Assembly (NCBI GenBank): GCA_002348705.1
Contig: DEAU01000031.1
Span: forward strand, 1 to 23,791
DNA: 23,791 nucleotides
Direction: 5' to 3'
Origin: Candidatus Neomicrothrix sp. UBA2974
Lineage (GTDB): Bacteria > Actinomycetota > Acidimicrobiia > Acidimicrobiales > MedAcidi-G1
The translations under genes were made by a program, and so were the position numbers. Numbering within the stretch: the first letter of the stretch is position 1; every line of letters begins with the position of its first letter. The notes below the pieces were generated by a model. It saw only the letters and a program-made list of their open reading frames with translations. It was not told the DNA's origin and did no database searches. Positions 1 to 8,589 of this stretch are shown here, piece by piece.

Positions 1-1259
1 GCCAGGGAGCCGGCGAACTCGTCGCTCCCGCCGAGACGATTTACGACTACGGCGTCACCGAGGACACAATCCGAATCGGTGCTATAGCCGATCTCAGTGG
101 CATCTTCGCCCCACTGGTCATCCAGATCATGGACGCGCAGACCGCCTACTGGGACATGGTGAATGACCATGGCGGCATCGACGGCAAGATGGTTGAACTC
201 GTTGTTCTTGACAACGGATACGACGTTCCTACGCATCTCGATCGCTACGAGGCAATGCGTGACAAGGACAACGGCGTCGTCTTCCTCAGCCAGTCGACAG
301 GCTCCCCACACACGGCTGCGATTGCTGAAATGTTGATTGAAGACAACCTGGGTGCAATTCCACTGTCCTGGTACTCGGGGTGGCCAGACCCGGGCTATGG
401 CCAGAACGTCTTCGAGTCCTACACCAACTACTGCTATGAGTCGATCAACGCAGTGGATTGGCTGTCCAAGAACGTCGTGGATGGCGATACCAAACTGGCA
501 GTGATCTCCTATCCCGGCGAATACGGCCAAGATGGCGCGACCGGCGCCAAGATCGCAGCCGAAGCTCTGGGGATCGAGGTCGTTTATGACGGTGAAGGTG
601 CAGCCATTCCCGGTGCCGATCAGACTCCTGTCATTACGGGTCTGATCGAGTCGGGGGCGAACCTCGTCTGGGCGACTGTAGGACCCTCGGTCTTTGCTGA
701 GATCTTCGGTGGAGCTGCTGCTCAGGGGTTCACGCCGATCTGGTCCGGCAACTCTCCGACGTACAACTACATGCTGCTAGCAACGCCTTTGGCGCCGGCG
801 CTGGATGCCTTCTATTACCAGTCGGCTTATGCACTCACTTGGAACTCAGGCGATGCTCCTGGTATGAAGACGATGGTTGCAGAGTTGCAAGCTCGTATGC
901 CTGATAAGCCACTATCAGACGTCTATACCTACGGCTGGACTGAGGCGATGGCCGCTCACCAGATCTTGGAGACGGCTGCAAGGAACGGCGACATGACGAG
1001 GGAGGGCGTGGTTCGCGCAGCCAATGAGACCGTCATCGATTATCAGGGCTTGGCTCCGAACCAGAGCTACGCCGGTGAAATCAATGACTTCATTGTCCGC
1101 GAGTCCTACGTGTTCGACACTCAGGCAGACCTGTTCAATGTTGAAGCCACGGTTGCTGACGGTGGGAGCACCGGCTCGGTGATGATGGCGGGAGGTCCGA
1201 TCATGTCGGATATTACCCGTGACCATGTTTACGAGGGAGCCTGCTTCTCGGCTGGCTGA
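1..1259 (+). CDS. Branched-chain amino acid-type ABC transporter substrate-binding protein, 5'-truncated
   Basis: Extracytoplasmic binding protein of the Liv/Peripla_BP_6 type, which captures a small solute for an ABC importer; the ligand cannot be told from sequence. The frame is open from base 3, so the true start, signal peptide and lipobox lie outside the window; the ATG at 129 is internal. The visible N-terminus carries the family opening GVTEDTIRIG followed by a DLSG segment, then the NDHGGIDGKMVELVVLDNGYD segment typical of the first lobe. The protein ends CFSAG followed by a TGA stop. A GC-rich hairpin follows the gene and separates it from livF and livG, which fits binding-protein genes being expressed more highly than the ATPases. 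Family assignment is firm; substrate is unknown. Confidence 0.9.
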   Translation, partial: QGAGELVAPAETIYDYGVTEDTIRIGAIADLSGIFAPLVIQIMDAQTAYWDMVNDHGGIDGKMVELVVLDNGYDVPTHLDRYEAMRDKDNGVVFLSQSTGSPHTAAIAEMLIEDNLGAIPLSWYSGWPDPGYGQNVFESYTNYCYESINAVDWLSKNVVDGDTKLAVISYPGEYGQDGATGAKIAAEALGIEVVYDGEGAAIPGADQTPVITGLIESGANLVWATVGPSVFAEIFGGAAAQGFTPIWSGNSPTYNYMLLATPLAPALDAFYYQSAYALTWNSGDAPGMKTMVAELQARMPDKPLSDVYTYGWTEAMAAHQILETAARNGDMTREGVVRAANETVIDYQGLAPNQSYAGEINDFIVRESYVFDTQADLFNVEATVADGGSTGSVMMAGGPIMSDITRDHVYEGACFSAG

Positions 1260-1290
1260 TCCTCTGCAAGGAAAGCAAGAAATCTGACGG

Positions 1291-1321
1291 TTCCGGGGGG
1301 CGGTTAAACCGCCCCCCGGAA
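1291..1321 (+). terminator. Perfect GC-rich inverted repeat, probable intrinsic (attenuating) terminator
   Basis: A 15-nt arm (TTCCGGGGGGCGGTT) is followed after one base by its exact reverse complement, giving a stem of about 13 bp with a small AT loop. No T-tract follows, so it is the I-shaped kind described for actinobacteria, or an mRNA 3'-end stabiliser. It lies 32 bp after the binding-protein stop and about 48 bp before livF, where partial termination would lower ATPase expression. Confidence 0.7.
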
Positions 1322-1368
1322 ACTCAGATCTGTCGTCGGAAGAATTCCGAATCGATTAGAGGCTCTTG

Positions 1369-2163
1369 ATGCTTGAAGTCGCGAATCTGGAAGTCGTCTA
1401 TAACGAGGTAATCCTCGTTCTACGCGGCCTCTCGATTGAAGTACGCGACGGTCAGATCGTCGCTCTACTAGGCGCGAATGGAGCCGGCAAGACCACTGCC
1501 ACCCGTGCCATCACCGGGCTACTGGACGTTCACGAAGGAAAGATCACCAAAGGGTCGGTCAGCCTTAGTGGAGTGCAGATTGACGACAAAGATCCTGCGG
1601 AAATCGTTCGATCAGGCATCACCCAAGTAATGGAGGGTCGGCGGGTGTTCGCCGAGTTGACGGTTGATGAGAACCTCGTGACCGGGAGTATCACCAGCAA
1701 AGATCGGACCGCCATAGCCGATGCTCATGAGCGGGTAATGACCATGTTCCCAGTCCTGGCGGAGCGGCGGAGTTCGATCGCCGGGTACTTGTCGGGAGGC
1801 GAGCAGCAGATGCTTGCTATCGGTCGGGCGTTGATGTCCAGTCCGAACCTCTTGATACTTGATGAGCCATCTCTTGGCCTAGCCCCCAAGCTCGTGGCTC
1901 AGATCCGGGACATCATCGTTGAGATCAATCAATCGGGAACCAGTGTCCTCCTCATTGAACAGAACGCCAACATGGCCTTATCGATCGCCGATTACGGATA
2001 CATCATGGAAACCGGAAAGATCGTTATGGACGCGGAGGCTTCCAAACTGCTGAAAGACGAAGACGTTCAGGAGTTCTACCTCGGCCTCCACGGTGACGAT
2101 GGTGAAAGAAAGTCCTTTAAGGACGTCAAGCATTACAAGCGGCGTAAGCGGTGGCTGTCATGA
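1369..2163 (+). CDS. livF: Liv-type ABC transporter ATP-binding protein, LivF-like
   Basis: Cytoplasmic ATPase subunit of a branched-chain amino acid-type importer, expected to pair with LivG. Visible motifs from the ATG at 1369: Walker A GANGAGKTT (about 35-43), signature LSGGEQQ (141-147), Walker B LLILDEP (161-167) and LLIEQN in place of the usual switch-His segment, as is normal for LivF. The C-terminus carries an Arg/Lys-rich tail (KHYKRRKRWLS) beyond the core domain. I chose ATG 1369 over TTG 1366 because the AGAGG at 1358-1362 is then 6 nt away. The stop overlaps the livG start as ATGA. LivH and LivM permeases are not in view and may lie upstream. The subfamily call is confident; the transported solute is unknown. 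Confidence 0.92.
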   Translation: MLEVANLEVVYNEVILVLRGLSIEVRDGQIVALLGANGAGKTTATRAITGLLDVHEGKITKGSVSLSGVQIDDKDPAEIVRSGITQVMEGRRVFAELTVDENLVTGSITSKDRTAIADAHERVMTMFPVLAERRSSIAGYLSGGEQQMLAIGRALMSSPNLLILDEPSLGLAPKLVAQIRDIIVEINQSGTSVLLIEQNANMALSIADYGYIMETGKIVMDAEASKLLKDEDVQEFYLGLHGDDGERKSFKDVKHYKRRKRWLS

Positions 2164-2978
2164 GCAATGAACCTTCAGCCTGGCAACCCGGTGATGTGTT
2201 GCTCGAAGTAGATGAGATCAGCCTGTCCTTTAAGGGTGTGAAGGCCATCACGGATATCTCATTTCAGGTAGCGAATGAGGAGTTGTACGCAATCATCGGG
2301 CCCAACGGTGCGGGTAAGACGTCGATCTTCAACAGCATCAGCCAGGTGTACCACCCGCAGAAGGGAGACATCCGCTGGAAGGGAGCGTCCATCATGGGCG
2401 AACGTCCCGACCGGGTAGCTGAGCGGGGAATCGCCCGTACCTTCCAGAACATCGAACTTTTCCCCCACATGACAGTGTTGGAGAACTTGCTCCTCGGCCG
2501 GCACATCCGGATGAAGCGGTCCTGGTTGGCCGGGGCCCTTTGGGCTGGCCCGGCCAAGAAGGAGGAGATGGCCAATCGACGCGCCGTAGAGGACATCATC
2601 GACTTCCTTGAGATTGAGCAGTGGCGCAAGCACCCAGTAGCTCTTTTGCCCTATGGATTCCAGAAGCGGGTCGAATTGGGTCGCGCACTAGCAATGGAGC
2701 CAGAGTTATTGCTCTTGGATGAGCCTGTCGCCGGAATGAACCTTGAAGAGACCGAGGATATGGCCCGCTTTATTCTGGACATCCGTGAGGAGTTAGGTAT
2801 TTCGATGATCCTGGTTGAGCACGACATGGGTTTGGTTATGGACATAGCCGACCGGGTGCTGGTGCTCGATTTTGGACAGAAAATCTCTGAGGGGGTTCCG
2901 ACCGCCGTCCAACAGGATCCGGCGGTCATTGCCGCCTACCTAGGTGATGAGAGCGGGTTGGCTGCAGCCGGTTCCTGA
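2160..2978 (+). CDS. livG: Liv-type ABC transporter ATP-binding protein, LivG-like
   Basis: Second ATPase of the importer. Motifs from ATG 2160: Walker A GPNGAGKTS (about 47-55), signature in the degenerate form LPYGFQKRV (163-171) instead of LSGGQ, Walker B LLLLDEP (183-189) and the switch histidine in LVEHDM. The degenerate signature with an intact Walker B is common in LivG proteins. The ATG shares a 4-bp ATGA overlap with the livF stop, indicating translational coupling. An in-frame GTG at 2151 is a weaker alternative. The gene ends 23 bp before the MarR gene, so the three are probably co-transcribed. Confidence 0.92.
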   Translation: MSNEPSAWQPGDVLLEVDEISLSFKGVKAITDISFQVANEELYAIIGPNGAGKTSIFNSISQVYHPQKGDIRWKGASIMGERPDRVAERGIARTFQNIELFPHMTVLENLLLGRHIRMKRSWLAGALWAGPAKKEEMANRRAVEDIIDFLEIEQWRKHPVALLPYGFQKRVELGRALAMEPELLLLDEPVAGMNLEETEDMARFILDIREELGISMILVEHDMGLVMDIADRVLVLDFGQKISEGVPTAVQQDPAVIAAYLGDESGLAAAGS

Positions 2979-3001
2979 CCGGTAAGTCGGTAGTCCGTTC
3001 C

Positions 3002-3499
3002 GTGACTGATGACAAGCGGGACGACCGCTTCCTCGAACTGGCAACCGATCAAGTGTCCCGCGCCCTGGATACTGACCTCGGCCTTTTTCATCTGTCGTTC
3101 GTAATGACTCGGGCTGCCAATCGCTTCAACCGCTACGTCGAGTCAACGGCTCACCGGCCACGGGGCCTTACCACCGCTGGCTTCCGGGTCTTGTTCACCC
3201 TCTGGTCCTGCGGACCACTTGAAGCCCACCGAATAGCGTTGCTGGCCGGACTGTCCCGAGCGTCAGTATCGAGTGTGGTCAACACCTTGGAGAGAAATGG
3301 ACATGTCGAGCGTTCACGTCAGCAGGACGACCGCCGATTGGTGACGGTTTCACTGACCCTTAGCGGTGAGAAACTGGTCCTTGAGGCCTATGCCGCCCAA
3401 CACGAGATTGAGAAATCTCAGTACACCGTGCTTTCTGCGGACGAACAGCGGACATTGACAGACCTGCTAGATCGTCTTCTAGAGGCTCCCTTGGAATGA
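3002..3499 (+). CDS. MarR-family transcriptional regulator
   Basis: Dimeric winged-helix DNA-binding protein of the MarR family, 165 aa, the usual length. The central part (about 57-125) shows a helix-turn-helix (GLSRASVSSVVNTLERNGHV) followed by the wing segment SRQQDDRRLVTVSLTLSGEK, which is diagnostic. The start is GTG at 3002, 23 bp after livG, with only a weak Shine-Dalgarno, suggesting expression by read-through from the transporter genes. It probably controls the adjacent transporter or the convergent dehydrogenase in response to a small ligand; the target is inferred from position only. Its last codons form the left arm of an inverted repeat shared with the convergent gene. Confidence 0.9.
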   Translation: MTDDKRDDRFLELATDQVSRALDTDLGLFHLSFVMTRAANRFNRYVESTAHRPRGLTTAGFRVLFTLWSCGPLEAHRIALLAGLSRASVSSVVNTLERNGHVERSRQQDDRRLVTVSLTLSGEKLVLEAYAAQHEIEKSQYTVLSADEQRTLTDLLDRLLEAPLE

Positions 3500-3519
3500 C
3501 GGATTGTTGATTCCAAGGG
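3488..3519. terminator. Inverted repeat between convergent genes, probable bidirectional terminator
   Basis: CCCTTGGAAT (3488-3497) and ATTCCAAGGG (3510-3519) are perfect 10-bp complements around a 12-nt loop. The hairpin overlaps the MarR stop codon and lies about 43 bp past the stop of the minus-strand dehydrogenase, where both transcripts should end. There is no clear T-run on either side. Some arm bases recur in CTTGGAATC at 3549-3557, giving an alternative pairing. Confidence 0.5.
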
Positions 3520-3561
3520 TATTCGGCCTCTCCGGCAGATAAGACGGGCTTGGAATCGCTG

Positions 3562-6009
3562 CTAGAGATGGACTCTCTTGCTATCCGGATCGTAGAACGG
3601 ACGGTAAGACGCCGTTGCCGGAATTCGGGTTCCGTTCACGTCTACCTCAAAGGCACCCGTGATCACCTGATCGCGAGGCGTGTCGGAATCGCATCCCACA
3701 TAGGCCATGCCGAGGGCGCTTCCGACCGTGTGTCCGTACATGCCGGATGTGATCCGACCCACCAGATTGCCGTCGCGGTAGACCGGCTCATCGTGGTAGA
3801 TCAGGGGCTCAGGGTCTTCAAGGCGAAATTGGACAAGGCGCCGGGTCGGGCCGGTTTCCTTCTGGGCCAACAGCGCCTCGCGGCCAATGAATCCTCCGGG
3901 CTTGTTAAAGGCCACGCCCCAAGCGAGGCCGGCTTCGATGGGCGTGTCCTCGTCGCCGATGTCGTCTCCCCAGTGCCGATAAGCCTTCTCCATGCGGAGA
4001 GAGTTCATGGCGTGATAGCCAGCCAGCACCAAGCCCATAGATTCGCCCGAGGCCCATAGGGCGTCGAAGGCGCCAACAGCAAACTCTGTTGGCACGTAGA
4101 GCTCCCAGCCCAGCTCTCCCATGTAGGTGCGACGCACAGCGATGGATCGGGCGTAGCCCAAGTCGATTTCTTGCAGAGTGCCGAATGGGAATGCGGTGTT
4201 GGAAAGATCAGCATCGGTCAGTGGTCCCACGACTTCGCGTGCTTTAGGACCGAACACGCCGAGGACTGCCCATCCTGAGGTCACGTCGGTGACCGTTATG
4301 CGGGCCCCGTCTGGGGTGTGGCGGGCGATCCAGTCGGCGTCCTTCACTTGCGTGGTGTAGGCAGTCACCACAAGGAAACTTTCCTCGTCGAGGCGGTTAA
4401 CGGTCAGGTCAGCCTCGATGCCCCCCTGGTCGTTGAGCCATGTCGTATAGACCGATATGCCCGGTTCCACATCGACGTCAGCCGAAGAGATTTGGTTTAA
4501 GACCGTGCAGGCGTCTGTGCCTTGCACAAGAAGCTTCGCTAGGGAACTCTGGTCGAACAGTGCCGCACCCTCCCGACAGGAGCGGTGCTCGAAAGCCGAG
4601 TACTCAAACCAGTTCTGTCGTCTGTAGGTGTATTGGTAGCGCGGATCGATGCCCCTGGGGGCATACCAGTTTGGTCGCTCCCACCCACCGTTCTCGCCGT
4701 GGCAGGCCCCGAGATCGACCAGACGATGATGGATTGGTGAACGCCGAACCCCTCGGGCGGTCTCGACCTGACGAAACGGCCAGTGCATGGCATAAAGCAG
4801 ACCTAGGGCCTCAGTCGATCGATCGCGGAGGTACCGGCGGTTTGTTTGGAAAGGTTGCATGCGGCGCACGTCAACGTCCCACAAGTCCATCGGAGGTCGT
4901 CCACCCACAATCCATTCGGCCAGAACTTTCCCGGCCCCACCGGCCGATTGCATACCGATTGAGTTGAAGCCTGTCGCCACCCAATGGTTTCGCAGTTCTG
5001 GGGTCTCGCCGAGTAGGTAGCGGTCGTCAGGGGTAAACGACTCGGGCCCGTTGAAGAACAACCGGATACCCACGTCGGTCAAAACCGGTAGACGCTCGCA
5101 AGCCGCCTCGTATACGGGAGCCAAGTGCTCCCAGTCCTCGTTGAGTTGCATGAAAGGTCGGTCGGTGGGCACTCCTTTCATCCCGAAAGGCTTGGCCACC
5201 GGTTCAAATGCGCCGACCATGAGTCGGCCAGCCTCCTCCTTCACGTAGATGCAGTTGTCCGTGTCGCGCAGAACCGGAAGACCTGATGGCAGGTCCTCAA
5301 TGAGTTCGGTTACTAGGTAGAAGTGCTCGCAAGCGTGAAGAGGAATGTTGACACCTGCGTCACGACCGAGTTGATGCGACCACATGCCGGCGGCCGTGAC
5401 CACATGCTCGGCCTCAATAGGACCTTGGTCGGTTTCCACTCCGATTGCTCGGCCTTCGGCGGTAAGGATTTGTGAAACGGACACTCCTTCATGGATCTTG
5501 ACACCCTTGGACTTCGCCACGTTGGCCATTGCCATGGTCGTATCGACCGGCGAAGCCTGACCGTCACCAGGTAGCCAAACCCCGCCGACCACCCCTTCTG
5601 GGTTAATTAGTGGGTAGCGCGCACAGAGTTCCTCGGCATCGATGATCTCGACGTCCACATCGAAGCACCTAGCCATGCCGGCGCCTCGCACCAGTTCCTC
5701 CATGCGCTCTAAATTGTCCGCAACGCTTAGCGAGCCAACCTTGCGAAAGCCCGTTGGCTGGCCCATGTCACGCTCAAGGGACTCATAGAGATCAGCCGAA
5801 TATGCGGCCAGGCGGGTCATGTTGTGGGTGGCGCGGAGGCAGCCCACCAGTCCAGCAGCGTGCCAAGTTGTGCCGCTCGTCAGTGTGTGGCGCTCAAGTA
5901 GAACGACGTCGTTCCAGCCCAATTCGGCTAAGTGGTAGGCGACACTGGCTCCGACGATGCCACCGCCGATTATGACCACCTGCGCGCGTTCTGGGATCTG
6001 CTTGGCCAT
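3562..6009 (-). CDS. FAD-dependent dimethylglycine/sarcosine dehydrogenase-like protein (DAO + GcvT)
   Basis: Large flavoenzyme, 815 aa, of the dimethylglycine/sarcosine dehydrogenase family. These enzymes oxidatively demethylate N-methyl amines and pass the one-carbon unit to tetrahydrofolate in a GcvT-like domain. The N-terminus has the Rossmann FAD motif GGGIVGASVAYHLAELG (15-31) and SGTTWHAAGL, whose His50 matches the covalent flavin-attachment histidine of DMGDH. A DAO domain spans about 10-370, a linker domain to about 430, then the aminomethyltransferase region (430-700) and its C-terminal barrel (715-805). The start is supported by AGGAG (6019-6023, minus strand). It stands alone on its strand, divergent from the aminotransferase. 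The substrate could be dimethylglycine, sarcosine or another N-methylated compound; the family is certain, the substrate is not. Confidence 0.9.
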   Translation of the reverse strand: MAKQIPERAQVVIIGGGIVGASVAYHLAELGWNDVVLLERHTLTSGTTWHAAGLVGCLRATHNMTRLAAYSADLYESLERDMGQPTGFRKVGSLSVADNLERMEELVRGAGMARCFDVDVEIIDAEELCARYPLINPEGVVGGVWLPGDGQASPVDTTMAMANVAKSKGVKIHEGVSVSQILTAEGRAIGVETDQGPIEAEHVVTAAGMWSHQLGRDAGVNIPLHACEHFYLVTELIEDLPSGLPVLRDTDNCIYVKEEAGRLMVGAFEPVAKPFGMKGVPTDRPFMQLNEDWEHLAPVYEAACERLPVLTDVGIRLFFNGPESFTPDDRYLLGETPELRNHWVATGFNSIGMQSAGGAGKVLAEWIVGGRPPMDLWDVDVRRMQPFQTNRRYLRDRSTEALGLLYAMHWPFRQVETARGVRRSPIHHRLVDLGACHGENGGWERPNWYAPRGIDPRYQYTYRRQNWFEYSAFEHRSCREGAALFDQSSLAKLLVQGTDACTVLNQISSADVDVEPGISVYTTWLNDQGGIEADLTVNRLDEESFLVVTAYTTQVKDADWIARHTPDGARITVTDVTSGWAVLGVFGPKAREVVGPLTDADLSNTAFPFGTLQEIDLGYARSIAVRRTYMGELGWELYVPTEFAVGAFDALWASGESMGLVLAGYHAMNSLRMEKAYRHWGDDIGDEDTPIEAGLAWGVAFNKPGGFIGREALLAQKETGPTRRLVQFRLEDPEPLIYHDEPVYRDGNLVGRITSGMYGHTVGSALGMAYVGCDSDTPRDQVITGAFEVDVNGTRIPATASYRPFYDPDSKRVHL

Positions 6010-6196
6010 TGTGCGGTACTCCTAGAGACAAGATTCGAGGCAGTTGATCGGTTCATTGCGGCTGACCGATGACGATCAAACCAGGACCCTTGTAGTTAGA
6101 ATACTTAGCGATTAAGTTACAGGCTATAACATCAGTGAGGCCGGTCTTCGGCCGCTGGTCAGCGCAGTTTACGACCGCCGTCCTTCTGGAGAACCC
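6010..6196. promoter_or_regulatory. Divergent promoter region between dehydrogenase and aminotransferase genes
   Basis: This 187-bp gap separates two genes read outward and contains an unusually AT-rich core (about 6090-6130) in GC-rich surroundings. A TATAAC at 6125-6130 is a candidate -10 element for the plus-strand gene, though no good -35 precedes it. A loosely symmetrical CTTAgcgatTAAG at 6104-6116 could be part of an operator. The minus-strand ribosome site AGGAG is at 6019-6023 and the plus-strand GGAGA at 6188-6192. Promoter positions are tentative. Confidence 0.45.
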
Positions 6197-7567
6197 ATGA
6201 GCAGTATGAGGGAACTCGCCCAGCAACACCTAGTCCCCCACTTCACCAAGAAGGCCGCCTGGCACTCCGACGGTTTGCCCATTATCGAACGTGGCGAAGG
6301 TTGCTACCTCTACGACACCGAAGGCAACGAGTATCTCGACGGATTGGCTGGGCTCTTCTGCGTCAACATCGGTCACGGGCGTTCAGACCTATCGGCAGCT
6401 GCAGCAAAGCAAATGAACACGCTGGCGTTTTCTACCAACTGGGGGTTTGCCCATCCGCCAGCTATCGAAGCTGCCAGCATGATTGCCGGCTTTGCACCAG
6501 GGGATATGAGCGAGACCTTCTTTGTGAGTTCTGGTTCTGAGGCGGTCGAGTCGGCGATCAAGTTCGCCCGCAACTATCACGTCGCCAGAGGCGACGAAGC
6601 CCGTTACAAGGTCATCTCTCGTAACTGGGCGTATCACGGAACCACTCTCGGCGCTCTTTCGGTTACCGGCATCCCGAACTTTCGAGCTCCCTATTTGCCG
6701 GCATTGTGGGACGGAACCCGCCATGTTCCGAACACACGGCAGTGCATTTCGCCAGAGGGCACCCCAGCGGAAGATCTATCGTGCGTGCGGGCCATAGAAG
6801 AGACGATTCAGGCCGAGGGCCCGGAGACGATCAGTATGATCATCGCCGAGCCCATCCAGAACGGCGGTGGAGCGTTAGTTCCCCCGGTCGGATACTGGCA
6901 GGAGTTGCGGCGTATTTGCGATCAGTACGGTGTTTTGCTGGTTGCTGATGAGGTCATCTGCTCCTTTGGTCGATTCGGCCATTGGTTTGCCAGTGAGCGC
7001 CACGGAGTGGTTCCCGACATGATCACCTTCGCCAAGGGCGTGACCTCGGCCTATCAACCACTAGGTGGCGTGGTCATTCGCGGTCCTCTGGTACAAGAGC
7101 TCTACGACTCGCCATTTGGCTCCTACGTGCACGGCTCGACCTTCGGTGGCCACCCGGTAGCCACAGCAGTCGCCGTGGCCAATATGTCGGCGATGCGCGA
7201 TGAGGGAGTTATGCAACACGTCTTGGCTACTGAGGAATCCTTCGCAGCGAAACTCCGAGCTATGGGTGATGCCCACCGATCGGTACGCGAGGTACGCGGA
7301 ACGGGCTTCTTCTACGCGGTGGATTTGTGTGCTGACTCCGGCACCCAGCGAGATCTCAGCACTGCCCAGGAGGAGGCATTGCGAGGTGGAGTTCTTAACA
7401 GATTTGTTCGCGATGAGCGCATGACGGTGCGTCCAGACGACCGGGGTTACACCGGTCTGACTATTTCGCCGCCGCTGATTGCAGACGGCGCTGTTATCGA
7501 CGATCTAGTGGCCCGGGTTGACCGGGTAGCTGACCGTGTCGACGCCTGGCTGGCCAATAACGACTAG
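6197..7567 (+). CDS. Class III PLP-dependent omega-aminotransferase (possibly taurine or omega-amino acid:pyruvate)
   Basis: Fold-type I class III aminotransferase, 456 aa, the normal length. It uses pyridoxal phosphate to move an amino group from a terminal amine to a keto acid. Visible landmarks: YLDGLAGLFCVNIGHGR near the N-terminus, SSGSEAVESAIKFAR (phosphate-binding region), VADEVICSFGRFG with the cofactor-ring Asp, and the Schiff-base lysine Lys280 in ITFAKGVTS. The YQPLGG segment follows the lysine. This resembles beta-alanine/omega-amino acid and taurine:pyruvate aminotransferases more than ornithine or GABA types. The downstream phosphate acetyltransferase favours a two-carbon sulfonate route, but Xsc is absent. 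ATG 6197 has GGAGA upstream; ATG 6206 is also possible. Family call is strong; substrate is inferred. Confidence 0.88.
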   Translation: MSSMRELAQQHLVPHFTKKAAWHSDGLPIIERGEGCYLYDTEGNEYLDGLAGLFCVNIGHGRSDLSAAAAKQMNTLAFSTNWGFAHPPAIEAASMIAGFAPGDMSETFFVSSGSEAVESAIKFARNYHVARGDEARYKVISRNWAYHGTTLGALSVTGIPNFRAPYLPALWDGTRHVPNTRQCISPEGTPAEDLSCVRAIEETIQAEGPETISMIIAEPIQNGGGALVPPVGYWQELRRICDQYGVLLVADEVICSFGRFGHWFASERHGVVPDMITFAKGVTSAYQPLGGVVIRGPLVQELYDSPFGSYVHGSTFGGHPVATAVAVANMSAMRDEGVMQHVLATEESFAAKLRAMGDAHRSVREVRGTGFFYAVDLCADSGTQRDLSTAQEEALRGGVLNRFVRDERMTVRPDDRGYTGLTISPPLIADGAVIDDLVARVDRVADRVDAWLANND

Positions 7568-7602
7568 GTGCTGACGAGGAGATCGGGTTCGGAGGTGCGG
7601 CG

Positions 7603-8580
7603 GTGACGGACCTCACGGGCGATGGCCTCGGCATGGTCTACGGGATGCCTCGACTTGTTGCCGACTGGCGTAAGCGGGCTGCCGCTGATCCCGCCCGTGT
7701 TGTTTTGGCAGACCTAGGCGATCCTCGCGCCGACTACGCGGCAATTCAACTTGTGGACGAAGGTTTGGTTCAGCCGGTACATCCGGTCGTCGATCCAGTC
7801 GACGACCGTCAAGCTGAGGCAATTGCCCGGGCTAACGCTGCTGGTCTGGATCCCAACGACCCGGTGGTGGCAGCCGCCGTTCTGGTGCGGTCCGGTGTGG
7901 CGGATGCAGCCGTGGCGGGTGCATCTAGGTCGACGGCTGATGTCCTGCGAGCTGGCCTGAGGGTGCTGGGTCTGGCTCCCGGCGTCGACTTGGTGTCCAG
8001 CAGCTTCCTGATGCTGCTTGCTGATGGCCGGGCGGTGTCATACGGCGACTGCAGCGTGGTGCCAGATCCCAATGCCGCCCAGTTAGCTTCGATCGCAGCG
8101 TCGACGGCTGACACCTGGTCTTTCTTGGTCAGGTCCTCCCTAGTCGCGCTTCCCATCGGCGGCGAAAGGCCGCGTGTGGGTCTGCTCTCTTTCTCTACCA
8201 AGGGCAGTGCGGATCATCCCCGAGTCGACAAGGTCCGTGAGGCAACTCGCTTGTTGGCCGAGGCCCGCCCCGACCTAGCTGTGGACGGCGAGTTGCAATT
8301 CGACTCGGCCATGGTGCCGGCAGTTGCCGCCGTTAAGGCTCCTGGATCATCAGTAAACGGGGCGGCCGATGTGCTGATCTTTCCTGATCTAGACAGCGGA
8401 AACATTGCTTACAAGGTGACCGAGCGGCTTGGTGGCGCACGTGCGTATGGACCGCTTGTACAGGGACTTGACGGTGTGTTTCATGACCTGTCGCGCGGCT
8501 GTTCGGCGGCTGACATCGTGGACGTAGCTGTCATCGCCGGGCTTCAGGCCCGAGCTGCCGACTCACCGGAATCACCTTAG
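7603..8580 (+). CDS. pta: Phosphate acetyl/butyryltransferase (PTA_PTB family)
   Basis: Cytoplasmic phosphotransacetylase, 325 aa, the size of the short single-domain enzymes. It interconverts acetyl phosphate and acetyl-CoA. The conserved C-terminal stretch is clear: LLSFSTKGSADHP, then KVREATRLL, DGELQFDSAMVP, VNGAADVLIFPDLDSGNIAYK and YGPLVQGLDG, all standard for the family. GTG 7603 is supported by GGAGG at 7591-7595. It follows the aminotransferase by 35 bp and its stop codon lies within the ribosome site of the permease gene, so the three form one operon. In taurine degradation such an enzyme recovers acetyl phosphate made by Xsc; a general acetate role is the alternative. Confidence 0.88.
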   Translation: MTDLTGDGLGMVYGMPRLVADWRKRAAADPARVVLADLGDPRADYAAIQLVDEGLVQPVHPVVDPVDDRQAEAIARANAAGLDPNDPVVAAAVLVRSGVADAAVAGASRSTADVLRAGLRVLGLAPGVDLVSSSFLMLLADGRAVSYGDCSVVPDPNAAQLASIAASTADTWSFLVRSSLVALPIGGERPRVGLLSFSTKGSADHPRVDKVREATRLLAEARPDLAVDGELQFDSAMVPAVAAVKAPGSSVNGAADVLIFPDLDSGNIAYKVTERLGGARAYGPLVQGLDGVFHDLSRGCSAADIVDVAVIAGLQARAADSPESP

Positions 8581-8589
8581 GGACTGCAC

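Noticed and set aside
3550..4059. 169-aa plus-strand ORF
   Set aside because: Fully antisense to the conserved GcvT C-terminal domain of the dehydrogenase; no ribosome site or family resemblance.
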